The position numbers and the translations under genes were made by a program. Below, piece after piece: positions 14,612 to 23,298 of a stretch of 35,825 nucleotides of DNA (position 1 is the first letter of the stretch; each line of letters begins with the position of its first letter). This DNA is from Candidatus Nomurabacteria bacterium (lineage in GTDB: Bacteria; Patescibacteriota; Minisyncoccia; Phycocordibacterales; UBA9973), in assembly GCA_943357245.1 (NCBI GenBank), contig CALRGH010000006.1, positions 1-35,825 on the forward strand, written 5' to 3'. The notes below the pieces were generated by a model, which saw nothing but the letters and a program-made list of their open reading frames with translations, ran no database searches and was not told the DNA's origin.

Positions 14612-17200
14612 ATGAAAGGAATTATACAAAAATGTGCTATTGGCGTTCTCGCTCTCGTTGCATTCATTGCAACAAGTGGTAACGCACTTGCCTTTGTCCA
14701 ATTTAATAACGACCCACAAGACTTTGCGACATTCCGTACGTCGAATGCGACGGCGTGTAATAACTGTTCTAACTGGGCGCAATCTGCCACGGCTAATGCA
14801 GGGGATATTGTTGCATTTTCCGTGTATTACCACAATACCGGTAATGAAACTGCGCAAAACGTACGTATTAAAATCTCTCCACAAACCAATGGTCCGGGTA
14901 CCTCAGAGAGTTTTACTGGCCAAGTACTTTCTGATAATGGAGGTACGGTTTCTGGTACCAATACTATTTATATATCAAGCGTCCAAACAATGACGTATAT
15001 TCCTGGTTCTGCACGATGGTTTGCAAACCAAAGCACAACAGGAGTGCCGATAAATGATGCAGCACTTTTCTCTAGTGGTATTCCTATCGGCAATATTACC
15101 GCAGGATGGCCATCACAAGGACAGCTCCGCGTGCAATATCAAGTTGGACAAACAGCACAAGCATCCACACCAAGTGTTACGACAAACAGTGCGACAAATA
15201 TCGCACAATATTCAGCAACACTCAACGGAAATATTTCTGCAGGTGCGCCAGTAACTTCTAAATATTTTAAATGGGGAACAAGCGCAAGTAATTTGAGTCA
15301 AACCCTTTCACTCGGTTCTCAATCTTCAAATGGTGCATTTTCTGGTTCACTTTCAGGACTTACGACAAACACCCTTTATTATTTCCAAGCATGTGCAGTA
15401 AATACTGCAGGGTCTGGTTGTGGTAGTGTGCTTTCATTCCAAACGGGTGCTGGTCAACAAGTCTATGCATGTAACGATCATGTCGATAATGATTTTGATG
15501 GATTGACCGACTACGGACAAGATCCTGGCTGTTCATCTGCAACAGATAATGACGAATATAATGCACAGCAAACCTATCAATGTAATGATGGTATGGATAA
15601 CGACTATGATGGATTTACTGACTACCCACAAGATATAGGGTGTGCATCCACAACAGACAATGATGAATACAATCAAATCACGAACAATATCCCAACGGTT
15701 ACCACCAACGATGCAACAAGTATTGATGAAGATTCTGCAGTACTCAATGCATACACAAATCCAAATGGCACAAACGTGACACGATTCTTTAAGTGGGGCA
15801 CGAGTGCAAGTAATCTATATAACACGTCATACATTTCTGGCTCACAATCCGCAAGTGGTTCATTTGCGTATTCACTTTCTGGATTAAATGATGATACGAC
15901 CTATTATTTCCAAGCATGTGTAACCCCATCTAGTGGAAGCACTGTTTGTAATGGTACAAAAAGTTTCCACACAGAGACTGTTGGTTCAACAGGAAACGAA
16001 CCTGATGTAACCACACTCTCTGCGTCAGGAATTGATACAGATTCTGCAACACTAAACGGTGATGTAGATACAAACGGCGATTCAGTAACACGATGGTTTG
16101 AATGGGGAACAAGTTCAGGTAATCTTTCGCACACACTTTCACTTTCAGGAACACAATCATCTGACGGAGATTTTTCAAAATTCCTTTCAGGACTTGCTGA
16201 AGACGAGACCTATTATTTCCGCGCATGTGCCGAAAATGATTTCGGTTCTGATTGTGGTTCTGTCAAAAATTTCCAAACAGATGGAGAAGACACGGATAAT
16301 GACGGAGATGCAGATGTGGAAGATATGCATGTGGTCACCCTTCCTGCGACGACAGTTACTCAAGCAGATGCGCGATTGAATGGTCTTGTCGCAAACAACA
16401 CATCGCAATCAGCAACAGGATGGTTTGAATGGGGAACTAATCCACAGATGAGTTTCCGTACACCAGATATTTCTCTTGGCGGAGATGATTCAGTAAATTT
16501 CTGGACAACCGTTTCAAGTCTCAATCCAAACACGACCTACTATTTCCGTGCGGTAGTAAAAACAAACAATGGACTTGAACATTTCGGTACGATTCAGACA
16601 TTCCACACAACAGGTATTACTCCACCAAATTATATTCCACCGGTACGCACGGTGTATGTAAATTCTGGTACCGGTGGTGGTACAGGTAATTCACTTATGA
16701 TGCTCACTATTGATTCTCGATATGAAAATATCTATGTCGGTGACATGATTGATTACACGGTTACGTATAAAAATATTTCTGGTAAGACATTGGCAAATGC
16801 AGTGCTCCGCGTGGCATTTCCAAAAGAAGTTGCTTATAAAAACGGTAGCGCAGGATCATACTCAGGAGGTGACCGCACCGTAACTATTCCTCTTGGTACT
16901 GTTGTTGCAAATCAAACAGCAACATACACATTCCAAGGACAAGTGCTTGGGAATGCTCGTGATAATCAATTGTTAGTCACTACAGCAAGTTTGGTCTTTA
17001 CTGATTGGCGTGGCGCACAAGAAGAAGCAACTGCGTATGAATTAAACACAATACAAGTTGTTCGCAGTACAGGATTTTCACTCTTTGGTGGATTTGGATT
17101 TCTTCCAAACTCACTTATTGAATGGTTTATCATTATCTTGATTATCTTTGGTATTATCTACCTTGCACGCAAAGCGTTTAAGGACGATAAGAAAGTATAA
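14612..17200 (+). CDS. Large surface protein: fibronectin-like repeats, Ca-binding-like repeats, DUF11-like domain
   Basis: This 862-aa protein begins with a signal peptide (about 1-28, LALVAFIATSGNALA). It has four repeats of about 90 residues built on ATLNGxxxxxG..T.xFxWGTS....LSGL...TYYFxAC, a fibronectin-III/Ig-like pattern. Two repeats of C-N-D-x-x-DNDxDGxTDY.QDxGC form with the TDNDEYN endings (about 295-355); their aspartate spacing suggests calcium binding. A DUF11-like domain (VTYKNISGKTLANAVLRVAF) precedes one C-terminal TM helix and a basic tail (ARKAFKDDKKV). The topology is extracellular and membrane-anchored. It may act in adhesion or cell contact, which is an inference. No enzyme motif is seen. 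Confidence 0.85.
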   Translation: MKGIIQKCAIGVLALVAFIATSGNALAFVQFNNDPQDFATFRTSNATACNNCSNWAQSATANAGDIVAFSVYYHNTGNETAQNVRIKISPQTNGPGTSESFTGQVLSDNGGTVSGTNTIYISSVQTMTYIPGSARWFANQSTTGVPINDAALFSSGIPIGNITAGWPSQGQLRVQYQVGQTAQASTPSVTTNSATNIAQYSATLNGNISAGAPVTSKYFKWGTSASNLSQTLSLGSQSSNGAFSGSLSGLTTNTLYYFQACAVNTAGSGCGSVLSFQTGAGQQVYACNDHVDNDFDGLTDYGQDPGCSSATDNDEYNAQQTYQCNDGMDNDYDGFTDYPQDIGCASTTDNDEYNQITNNIPTVTTNDATSIDEDSAVLNAYTNPNGTNVTRFFKWGTSASNLYNTSYISGSQSASGSFAYSLSGLNDDTTYYFQACVTPSSGSTVCNGTKSFHTETVGSTGNEPDVTTLSASGIDTDSATLNGDVDTNGDSVTRWFEWGTSSGNLSHTLSLSGTQSSDGDFSKFLSGLAEDETYYFRACAENDFGSDCGSVKNFQTDGEDTDNDGDADVEDMHVVTLPATTVTQADARLNGLVANNTSQSATGWFEWGTNPQMSFRTPDISLGGDDSVNFWTTVSSLNPNTTYYFRAVVKTNNGLEHFGTIQTFHTTGITPPNYIPPVRTVYVNSGTGGGTGNSLMMLTIDSRYENIYVGDMIDYTVTYKNISGKTLANAVLRVAFPKEVAYKNGSAGSYSGGDRTVTIPLGTVVANQTATYTFQGQVLGNARDNQLLVTTASLVFTDWRGAQEEATAYELNTIQVVRSTGFSLFGGFGFLPNSLIEWFIIILIIFGIIYLARKAFKDDKKV

Positions 17201-17222
17201 GTAACAAGAATAAGTATAAGAA

Positions 17223-17253
17223 ACACAAAATCCGCCGATGGCGGATTTTGTGT
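17223..17253 (+). terminator. Terminator after the surface-protein gene
   Basis: ACACAAAATCCGCC pairs with GGCGGATTTTGTGT around GAT. It directly abuts the TATATT box used by tsaE. Confidence 0.8.
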
Positions 17254-17265
17254 TATATTGGCAAA

Positions 17266-17730
17266 ATGAAACGAGAATTTTCTGAAAAAGAAATACCTAT
17301 GATTGCACAAGAAATCTTGCGCTCATTAGAAACTAGCGCTCACACCCTAGAACCTGCGCGAGCGCGTATCCTCGCGCTCGCAGGCGATCTCGGTGCTGGC
17401 AAAACAACACTTACGAAAGAAATAGCAAAACAATTAGGTATTACTGAGACAGTGATTTCACCCACGTATGTGATTATGAAAAGCTATCCGATTACTATTC
17501 CTAAACCCTATACCCTAGACGCTACGACCCTTGTCCACATTGATGCCTATCGTTTAGAAAGCGACGATGAACTCGCTCGTCTCGGGTGGAGCGAGTTAAT
17601 CAGTGATCCGAAAAATCTCATCATTATCGAATGGCCAGAAAAAGTGAAAAATTTGATTCCAGAGAATTCTATTTGGATACGATTGGCACACACAGAAGAC
17701 TCTAAAAGGGTTATCGAAATCAATTCTTAA
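17266..17730 (+). CDS. tsaE: TsaE ATPase of the tRNA t6A37 pathway
   Basis: This 154-aa protein (start at MKREFSEKEI) carries Walker A GDLGAGKTTLTKE, the switch motif ISPTYVIMK, HIDAYRLES and the closing IIIEWPEKV, all typical of TsaE. TsaE assists TsaB-TsaD in making threonylcarbamoyladenosine in ANN-decoding tRNAs. The ATG at 17266 is preferred over one at 17248 because the latter lies in the terminator hairpin and a TATATT box ends 6 nt before 17266. Its stop codon abuts the left palindrome of the transposase element. Confidence 0.94.
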   Translation: MKREFSEKEIPMIAQEILRSLETSAHTLEPARARILALAGDLGAGKTTLTKEIAKQLGITETVISPTYVIMKSYPITIPKPYTLDATTLVHIDAYRLESDDELARLGWSELISDPKNLIIIEWPEKVKNLIPENSIWIRLAHTEDSKRVIEINS

Positions 17731-17732
17731 TT

Positions 17733-18462
17733 ACCCAGGAGGCCTTGCCTCCTGGGTAATATCGAGATATGATAAAAGCATGTCAGTCAGAAAAATAAAT
17801 TTTGTAGAGGGAGAATATTTTCATATTTACAACAGAGGAAATAGTAAGCAAAAGATTTTTCACGATAAACAAGATTATTTGTATTTTTTGTTGATATTAT
17901 TTATTTCAAATAATGTAAATAATTTTGATCTTAATAATTTTTCAAAAAAAGAAAACGCCTTTAATGTTAAAAGAAGCAAAGAAATTGTTGCCATTGGTGC
18001 ATATTGTTTGATGCCGAACCACTTTCATGTACTTATCACTCAGATTGAAGATGGTGGTATTAGTAAATTTATGCAAAAACTATCAACGGCCTATGCTATG
18101 TATTACAACAAAAAGTATAAGAGAACAGGGAGTCTTTTTGAAGGAAAATTTAAAGCTGAACATGTTGATACTGATGTATATTTAAAATATATATTTTCAT
18201 ATATTCATTTAAACCCCATTAAACTAATTTATCCAAAGTGGAAAAAAGAGGGGATTACGAACAAAAAAGAAGCATTGCACTATTTGGATTCATATGAGTA
18301 TTCAAGTTACCGCGACTTTTTAGGAAAAGATAGAAAATATAAAAATATCATAAACATCAAACCATTCCCACAATATTTTTCAAAAAAGAATTCTTTTCAA
18401 AAAGAAATAATGGACTGGATTAACTATGGAGAGTAACACCCAGGAGGCAAGGCCTCCTGGGT
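17733..18462 (+). mobile_element. RAYT (REP-associated tyrosine transposase) element with inverted palindromes
   Basis: The transposase gene is bracketed by 17733-17757 and 18438-18462, 25-bp sequences that are exact reverse complements of each other. Each is itself a palindrome: CCCAGGAGG and CCTCCTGGG arms with a 5-nt centre, CCTTG on the left and CAAGG on the right. This arrangement is like REP sequences flanking RAYT genes. The element is tightly fitted between tsaE and a hypothetical gene. The same palindromes may also serve as terminators. No direct target duplication was identified by eye. Confidence 0.75.
17780..18436 (+). CDS. Y1/HUH REP-associated tyrosine transposase
   Basis: This 218-aa protein contains the HUH metal motif in CLMPNHFHVLI (H81, H83), the family segment YKRTGSLFEGKFK and the YLKYIFSYIHLNP helix that should supply the catalytic tyrosine (Y137 or Y141). 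This is the RAYT branch of IS200/IS605-like single-strand transposases. The gene is AT-rich compared with its neighbours, hinting at a separate origin. A TATGAT box ends 6 nt before the ATG. The reading frame is intact, so the enzyme may be active. Confidence 0.9.
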   Translation: MSVRKINFVEGEYFHIYNRGNSKQKIFHDKQDYLYFLLILFISNNVNNFDLNNFSKKENAFNVKRSKEIVAIGAYCLMPNHFHVLITQIEDGGISKFMQKLSTAYAMYYNKKYKRTGSLFEGKFKAEHVDTDVYLKYIFSYIHLNPIKLIYPKWKKEGITNKKEALHYLDSYEYSSYRDFLGKDRKYKNIINIKPFPQYFSKKNSFQKEIMDWINYGE

Positions 18463-18511
18463 GGTGAAAATCCCTGTATTTAAGAGCGGTTTTTCTTGTA
18501 TTTGGTGGGTA

Positions 18512-18541
18512 TTGACAAAATGGTACTAAAAATGCTATAAT
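18512..18541 (+). promoter_or_regulatory. Sigma-70-type promoter
   Basis: TTGACA at 18512-18517 and TATAAT at 18536-18541 are 18 bp apart, with TGC before the -10. It faces the hypothetical gene at 18577. Confidence 0.8.
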
Positions 18542-18576
18542 ACTACCAAATTCAAAAACCCAAAAAAATAAACCCT

Positions 18577-19215
18577 ATGGCATACGAAACAGCCAAAGAG
18601 GCGTTGGAATCGAGTTCGATTTCAGACGGTCTCAAAAATGATATCCGTACATTGCTTGAAAAAGTAAAAAACGGAATTACTGACACGACAAAAGCTGTTG
18701 TCGAAAAAGTGATGCGGTTTGTAAAAACGGTCACCATCGAACTCACTACGGTAAACCTGAAAACATTTTTTGTTACGGATAAAAATCTTTATGCCGATGA
18801 AAGTGATTTTCAGCAATTTTTACAGGAAGTACTACAGGACAATGTAGATGCGCCCATAGGTGAGGTAACTTACCATTGGCACACGAACACTGAAAGTGCT
18901 CACGATGATGTTATCTGGCCAGAAATTGGCGAAGTGACTATCGACATGAATACTCCCGAAGGTATGTCAGAAGCTCACAATCGGCTCAATTATCTCTGCA
19001 CAGAGATTAATAAGCAGTCGAAAGGCGAAGCAGGCACGCTCCTCAACAATGGATATGCGAATGTTATTGGCATATTCAAATTGAAATCAGGTCGGGTGTT
19101 TACCGTGTTCGCGTTCTGGTACTCCGGCAATGCGCTGTGGGACTGCTATGGCTTCGAGCCGCGTGGGTGGAATGCTGGTGATCAGTTCCTCTCTCGCAAT
19201 GGTGACGCTAAGTAA
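18577..19215 (+). CDS. Hypothetical soluble protein
   Basis: This 212-aa protein has a helical, charged N-terminus (about 1-60, KNDIRTLLEKVKNGITD) followed by a mixed region rich in Trp, His and Asn (EVTYHWHTNTESAHDDVIW) and a C-terminal beta-like part (GRVFTVFAFWYSGNALWDCY). It has no signal peptide and no TM segment. I do not recognise the family. A near-consensus promoter and a dedicated terminator make it a stand-alone, probably well expressed unit. Confidence 0.65.
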   Translation: MAYETAKEALESSSISDGLKNDIRTLLEKVKNGITDTTKAVVEKVMRFVKTVTIELTTVNLKTFFVTDKNLYADESDFQQFLQEVLQDNVDAPIGEVTYHWHTNTESAHDDVIWPEIGEVTIDMNTPEGMSEAHNRLNYLCTEINKQSKGEAGTLLNNGYANVIGIFKLKSGRVFTVFAFWYSGNALWDCYGFEPRGWNAGDQFLSRNGDAK

Positions 19216-19230
19216 TTTTGAACTTGTGTT

Positions 19231-19313
19231 AAGACACTTTGTGCTTTGGATTCTTAAATCCTTGGCGCGAAGTGTCTTTTTATTTATACGCCTCAAAAAT
19301 GAGGCGATTTTTT
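19231..19313 (+). terminator. Two successive terminator hairpins
   Basis: AAGACACTT (19231-19239) pairs with AAGTGTCTT (19270-19278) and is followed by T-rich sequence; GGATTCTTAAATCC forms an inner hairpin. A second hairpin, GCCTC/GAGGC with an AAAAAT loop at about 19290-19304, is followed by a T6 run. Confidence 0.75.
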
Positions 19314-19342
19314 ATTGAGCAAAATGGTATACTGGCTCATAT

Positions 19343-21781
19343 ATGGCGGAAAAAAGGGTTAAAAAATCAGAAGGAAAATCCGAGAAAAAAGAGGCGAAAA
19401 AACCTTTCGATGGGTTCGACAAACTCACCACAAGCAAACTCAAAGTAAAGCGGCTTATTCTGCTTGATGCACATGCTATCATCCATCGCTCCTATCACGC
19501 ACTTCCTGACTTTAGTGCCTCTGACGGGCGTCCTACGGGCGCACTGTACGGCCTTTCGCTCATGCTCCTTAAGATCATCAAAGACCTAAAACCTGACTAT
19601 TTGATAGCCTGTTATGACTTGCCGCAAAAGACCTTTCGCCACGAAGCATATGATGGGTATAAAGCGGGGCGGGCGAAAATAGATGATAGTTTGGTCACCC
19701 AAATAAATACTAGTCGAGATGTGTTTACGGCATTCGGCATTCCGATTTATGAAATGCCCGGGTATGAAGCAGATGATATTTTAGGAACGATTGTTACTAT
19801 ACTTAAACCAGAAAAAGATATTGAGATTGTTATTGCATCGGGCGATATGGATACCATGCAATTGATTGATGGAAAAAAAGTGCAGGTGTATACACTTAAA
19901 AAAGGATTACAGGATACTATTTTATATGATGAAGATGCGGTGGTTGCGCGCTACGGATTTTCGCCAGCAAGCATTGCAGATTATAAAGGACTTCGCGGGG
20001 ATACGTCTGACAACATTATCGGCATTGCCGGTATTGGTGAGAAAACAGGCACGACGATTATTCAAGCATATGAGACCATAGAACAGTTATATAAAGCATT
20101 AAAAAAAGATAAGAAAAAAGTACAAGAAACACTTGGTGTGAGCGACAGAATGCTTGAACTTCTTGTAGAAGGGGAAGAGGAAGCGATGTTTTCAAAAACA
20201 CTCGCGACCATTAAATGCGATGTGCCGATTGAGTTTGCATTACCACATGATATTTGGCAGAAACATGTAAAACCAACTGATATCGAAACACTGTTTAAGC
20301 AATTAGAATTTCGAAGTTTGATCCCGCGATTAAAAGATATTGGTGATGGATTAGATCAGACTGAAAAAATTATAGAAAAAGTTGACGCACACGAACTTGA
20401 AACAACAGGCATTGCACTTTGGCTTACGAATTCAGATCTTACAGCGCCTACCTATGAAAAAATACTGGAAGCAACTAACTCAGAAAATTTTGCTGATGCA
20501 AAGAAAAAAGTATTTGCAAAATTGGATGCGATGGGACTGCGAGATGTGTATGGTGAAATAGAATTACCAATTGTACCCATGGTGCATGCAATGAGTGACC
20601 ATGGGGTACTTATTGATAGAAAAGCAATTGGAATATTACGCACGGAATTAGTTGCAAAGCTTGATATACTCACCGAAAAAATATTTGGATTTTCTGGACA
20701 TCCCTTTAATATTAATTCACCCAAACAAGTAGGGGAAGTGTTATTTGATGAACTTCATCTTGAACTTCCCGGAAAACGAAATGCAAAACGATCGACACGA
20801 GCAAGCGTGCTCGATGAGCTCGCATCGTCGCACGAAATTGTTGCGCTCATGCTTGAGTATCGTGAAGCACAAAAATTATTATCGACCTATGTGGATGCGG
20901 TACCGGAAAAATTAGACAAGCATGACAGATTGCATGCGATGTTTGTCCAACATGGTACAACGACCGGACGATTTTCTTCAGAACAACCAAATTTGCAGAA
21001 CATTCCTATCAAGAGTGAATTCGGGCGACGATTTCGCAGTGTGTTTATTGCATCGCCGGGGACAAAACTCGTTGCATTTGATTATTCGCAAATAGAACTT
21101 CGCGCGCTTGGCATACTTGCAAACGATGAAGAGCTCATTAGTATTTTCAAAAACGGCAAAGATATTCATACCAATGTCGCCGCAAAAGTATTTGGAGTGA
21201 CTGAAGAGAATGTAACAAGCGATATGCGTCGCAAAGCAAAAGTAATTAACTTCGGTATTCTCTATGGGATGGGGAGTAATGCGCTTGCGAAAAATCTTGG
21301 CACCTCGCGTGCGGAAGCAGAAGAATATATTGGTGCGTATTTCGCTACCTTTCGCGGAGCTGCGCGGTATATGGAAGAAACCAAGCAATTTGCACGAACG
21401 AATGGATATACTAAGACGCTTTTTGGACGACGACGGTATTTTAAAGACATCAATTCTCGGTTGCCGTTTTTGCGTGCAAATGCAGAACGTATGGCAGGCA
21501 ATGCACCAATACAGGGAACAGAGGCGGATATTATTAAGCTCGCGATTAGGTTTGCAGATGAAGATATAAAGAAGGCGGGACTAGAGAAAAAAGTGCATCT
21601 CGTGCTCCAAATTCATGATGAATTAGTGTATGAAATAGAAGACAGTGCGATTGCAAAAGCAACAGAAATTATAACGAGTGCACTTGATGGCGTACTTCTG
21701 CGATCGTATTTAAAATTAAAATCAGAAGTACCTCTTGCGGTGCATGCAGGAATCGGTACAAATCTAACAGATACCAAATAG
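19343..21781 (+). CDS. polA: DNA polymerase I, 5'-3' exonuclease plus polymerase
   Basis: This 812-aa protein has a basic N-terminal extension of about 30 residues, a 5'-3' exonuclease domain (LILLDAHAIIHRSYHALP; YEADDILGTI), a short middle region, and the family A polymerase with motif A VAFDYSQIELRAL near 577, motif B RRKAKVINFGILYGMG, and motif C LQIHDELVYEI near 757. The middle region (about 340-430) is too short for a proofreading domain and shows none of its DEDD motifs. It fills gaps and removes RNA primers. A TATACT box ends 9 nt before the ATG. Confidence 0.96.
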   Translation: MAEKRVKKSEGKSEKKEAKKPFDGFDKLTTSKLKVKRLILLDAHAIIHRSYHALPDFSASDGRPTGALYGLSLMLLKIIKDLKPDYLIACYDLPQKTFRHEAYDGYKAGRAKIDDSLVTQINTSRDVFTAFGIPIYEMPGYEADDILGTIVTILKPEKDIEIVIASGDMDTMQLIDGKKVQVYTLKKGLQDTILYDEDAVVARYGFSPASIADYKGLRGDTSDNIIGIAGIGEKTGTTIIQAYETIEQLYKALKKDKKKVQETLGVSDRMLELLVEGEEEAMFSKTLATIKCDVPIEFALPHDIWQKHVKPTDIETLFKQLEFRSLIPRLKDIGDGLDQTEKIIEKVDAHELETTGIALWLTNSDLTAPTYEKILEATNSENFADAKKKVFAKLDAMGLRDVYGEIELPIVPMVHAMSDHGVLIDRKAIGILRTELVAKLDILTEKIFGFSGHPFNINSPKQVGEVLFDELHLELPGKRNAKRSTRASVLDELASSHEIVALMLEYREAQKLLSTYVDAVPEKLDKHDRLHAMFVQHGTTTGRFSSEQPNLQNIPIKSEFGRRFRSVFIASPGTKLVAFDYSQIELRALGILANDEELISIFKNGKDIHTNVAAKVFGVTEENVTSDMRRKAKVINFGILYGMGSNALAKNLGTSRAEAEEYIGAYFATFRGAARYMEETKQFARTNGYTKTLFGRRRYFKDINSRLPFLRANAERMAGNAPIQGTEADIIKLAIRFADEDIKKAGLEKKVHLVLQIHDELVYEIEDSAIAKATEIITSALDGVLLRSYLKLKSEVPLAVHAGIGTNLTDTK

Positions 21782-21812
21782 CGTCTTATTTTTAAATAAG
21801 TACAATAAGTAT

Positions 21813-22268
21813 ATGCAGAAAACTCACATTCATCACTTGCTTAGTCTTTCGTATATAACCCATTTTGTGGCGATACTTGGCGCGTTTTTATTGCAGTATA
21901 TTGTGCCATTTGCGCAATTTGCAAAATATCAGGAAATTGGCTTTTTGTTGATGATCCTCGGCACATGGCTTGTTTTTTATTCTCAATATATTTCTCGCAA
22001 AAAAGTGATGCTTCGCAAAGATATCACACTCCTTACATCGGAGAGTTTTGAACATGGCCCATACAAATTTCTCCGAAGCCCAACACATGTAGGACTTTTT
22101 GTTCTCTCGCTTGGATTTTCATTTGTTACGGGTATGGTATGGATGTTCATTATGAGCGCTGTTGCATTTATCGTGACCAAATTTACTTTTCTACGGCAAG
22201 AAGAAAAAATACTGCGTGCGCGATATGGTGACGCATATCGGGGGTACGAAGCGAAACATCCGTTTTAA
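21813..22268 (+). CDS. Membrane methyltransferase-like protein (ICMT/PEMT fold)
   Basis: This 151-aa protein has about four TM segments and the C-terminal pattern of the isoprenylcysteine/phospholipid methyltransferase fold: GPYKFLRSPTHVGLFVLSLG, then RQEEKILRARYGDAYRGY. Known relatives methylate lipids or isoprenylcysteine with S-adenosylmethionine; the substrate here is unknown. It starts 31 bp after polA, with TACAAT ending 6 nt before the ATG, and is followed 5 bp later by the holA-like gene. Confidence 0.75.
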   Translation: MQKTHIHHLLSLSYITHFVAILGAFLLQYIVPFAQFAKYQEIGFLLMILGTWLVFYSQYISRKKVMLRKDITLLTSESFEHGPYKFLRSPTHVGLFVLSLGFSFVTGMVWMFIMSAVAFIVTKFTFLRQEEKILRARYGDAYRGYEAKHPF

Positions 22269-22273
22269 AAATC

Positions 22274-22951
22274 ATGCTTACTATTATTATAGGAAAAAAT
22301 AAAGATGCGCAGACACGTGAAATTAAAAAACTCACGAAGGGCACACATTCGTATATTGAGGGGAGTACAGTAACAGGGATACTGCTCGATTCGTTGATAC
22401 ACGATGTGTCACTTTTTGAAACAAAAATTACGCAAGTGGTAATTAGTGATGTGTTAGTAGGGGAATGTGGTGATTTGGTACGAGAACGTGCAGATGATTT
22501 TATTACAAGTGATCGTGTATTTATTTTTACCACAGATACGTTTCTTGTTGCAGATAAAAAAATATTTAAAAACGCAACTCTTGTAGAACTTCCCCCAACA
22601 CAAGAAAAAAAAGAGAGCACACCGTTTGCGTTGACTGATGCAGTGCTCGCGAGAAATAAATTGGAAGCATGGAGTATCTTTAGAAAATTATCGGACAGTG
22701 GTGCGGTTGCGCGAGAAATCCACGGCGCACTTTTTTGGCAAATAAAATGCATGATACTTGCAGGCAGAGGCGCGTCAGCTTCTGGGCTTGCGCCATTCGT
22801 ATTTACGAAAGCAGTAAGTGGACGAAAAAAATATAAAGATGAAGAATTTGTTGGACTCACGCGCAATCTTGTACACATGCTCCACAGGACACAACTTCAA
22901 AATAATAGTTTAGAAACAGAACTTGAGCTTTTGTTGATGAAGTCGCTATAA
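22274..22951 (+). CDS. holA: DNA polymerase III delta subunit-like protein
   Basis: This 225-aa protein lacks a normal Walker motif. Its C-terminal half follows the HolA pattern: FALTDAVLARNKLEAWSIFR, then a helix ending ILAGRGAS, an APFVFTKAVSGRKK segment and LETELELLLMKSL at the end. HolA (delta) opens the beta clamp in the clamp loader. It is much shorter than usual (~330 aa); the N-terminal domain is abbreviated. Placement in the polA transcription unit fits a replication role. The call is by pattern only. Confidence 0.65.
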   Translation: MLTIIIGKNKDAQTREIKKLTKGTHSYIEGSTVTGILLDSLIHDVSLFETKITQVVISDVLVGECGDLVRERADDFITSDRVFIFTTDTFLVADKKIFKNATLVELPPTQEKKESTPFALTDAVLARNKLEAWSIFRKLSDSGAVAREIHGALFWQIKCMILAGRGASASGLAPFVFTKAVSGRKKYKDEEFVGLTRNLVHMLHRTQLQNNSLETELELLLMKSL

Positions 22952-22980
22952 CATTTTTTTAAAAAATAAAAATCATAAAA

Positions 22981-23010
22981 AAATACCCTTTCAAAAATGA
23001 AAGGGTATTT
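22981..23010 (+). terminator. Rho-independent terminator after the holA-like gene
   Basis: AAATACCCTTTCA pairs with TGAAAGGGTATTT over a 4-nt A-rich loop. Confidence 0.85.
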
Positions 23011-23298
23011 AATATAGTGAGATTCGGGATTGTTAATAATTTCCGAATCGAATGAACAAGTGTTGATAAAAATTAATTGAGCAATTAGTTTTTATCAGAA
23101 AAGAGCTATGTTTCGATATGATATTCGACTTCGATATTTGTGGAGGTTAAACACCTCATTGTTGGAAGCGAACTATTTTTGTATCTGAATACAGTATACA
23201 CCGATTTATACACAACAAACAACGCCCTGTGGAAAAGCGACCTCTGGTCGTACCGTGCTCGACACGGTATCCATCGTGAATGTATAAAAACCCTTATA
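23011..23298. other. Intergenic region with several hairpins, no credible gene
   Basis: A 15-bp hairpin (23065-23079 with 23082-23096, one G-T pair, minimal loop), GAGGT/ACCTC near 23145-23160, CGACC/GGTCG at 23238-23250 and ACCGTG/CACGGT at 23252-23268 can be seen. On the minus strand the last two lie downstream of dsbB and are followed by a short T-run, so they are its likely terminator. One reading frame crosses the region but has no start signal, no domain, and overlaps dsbB antisense. Confidence 0.5.
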
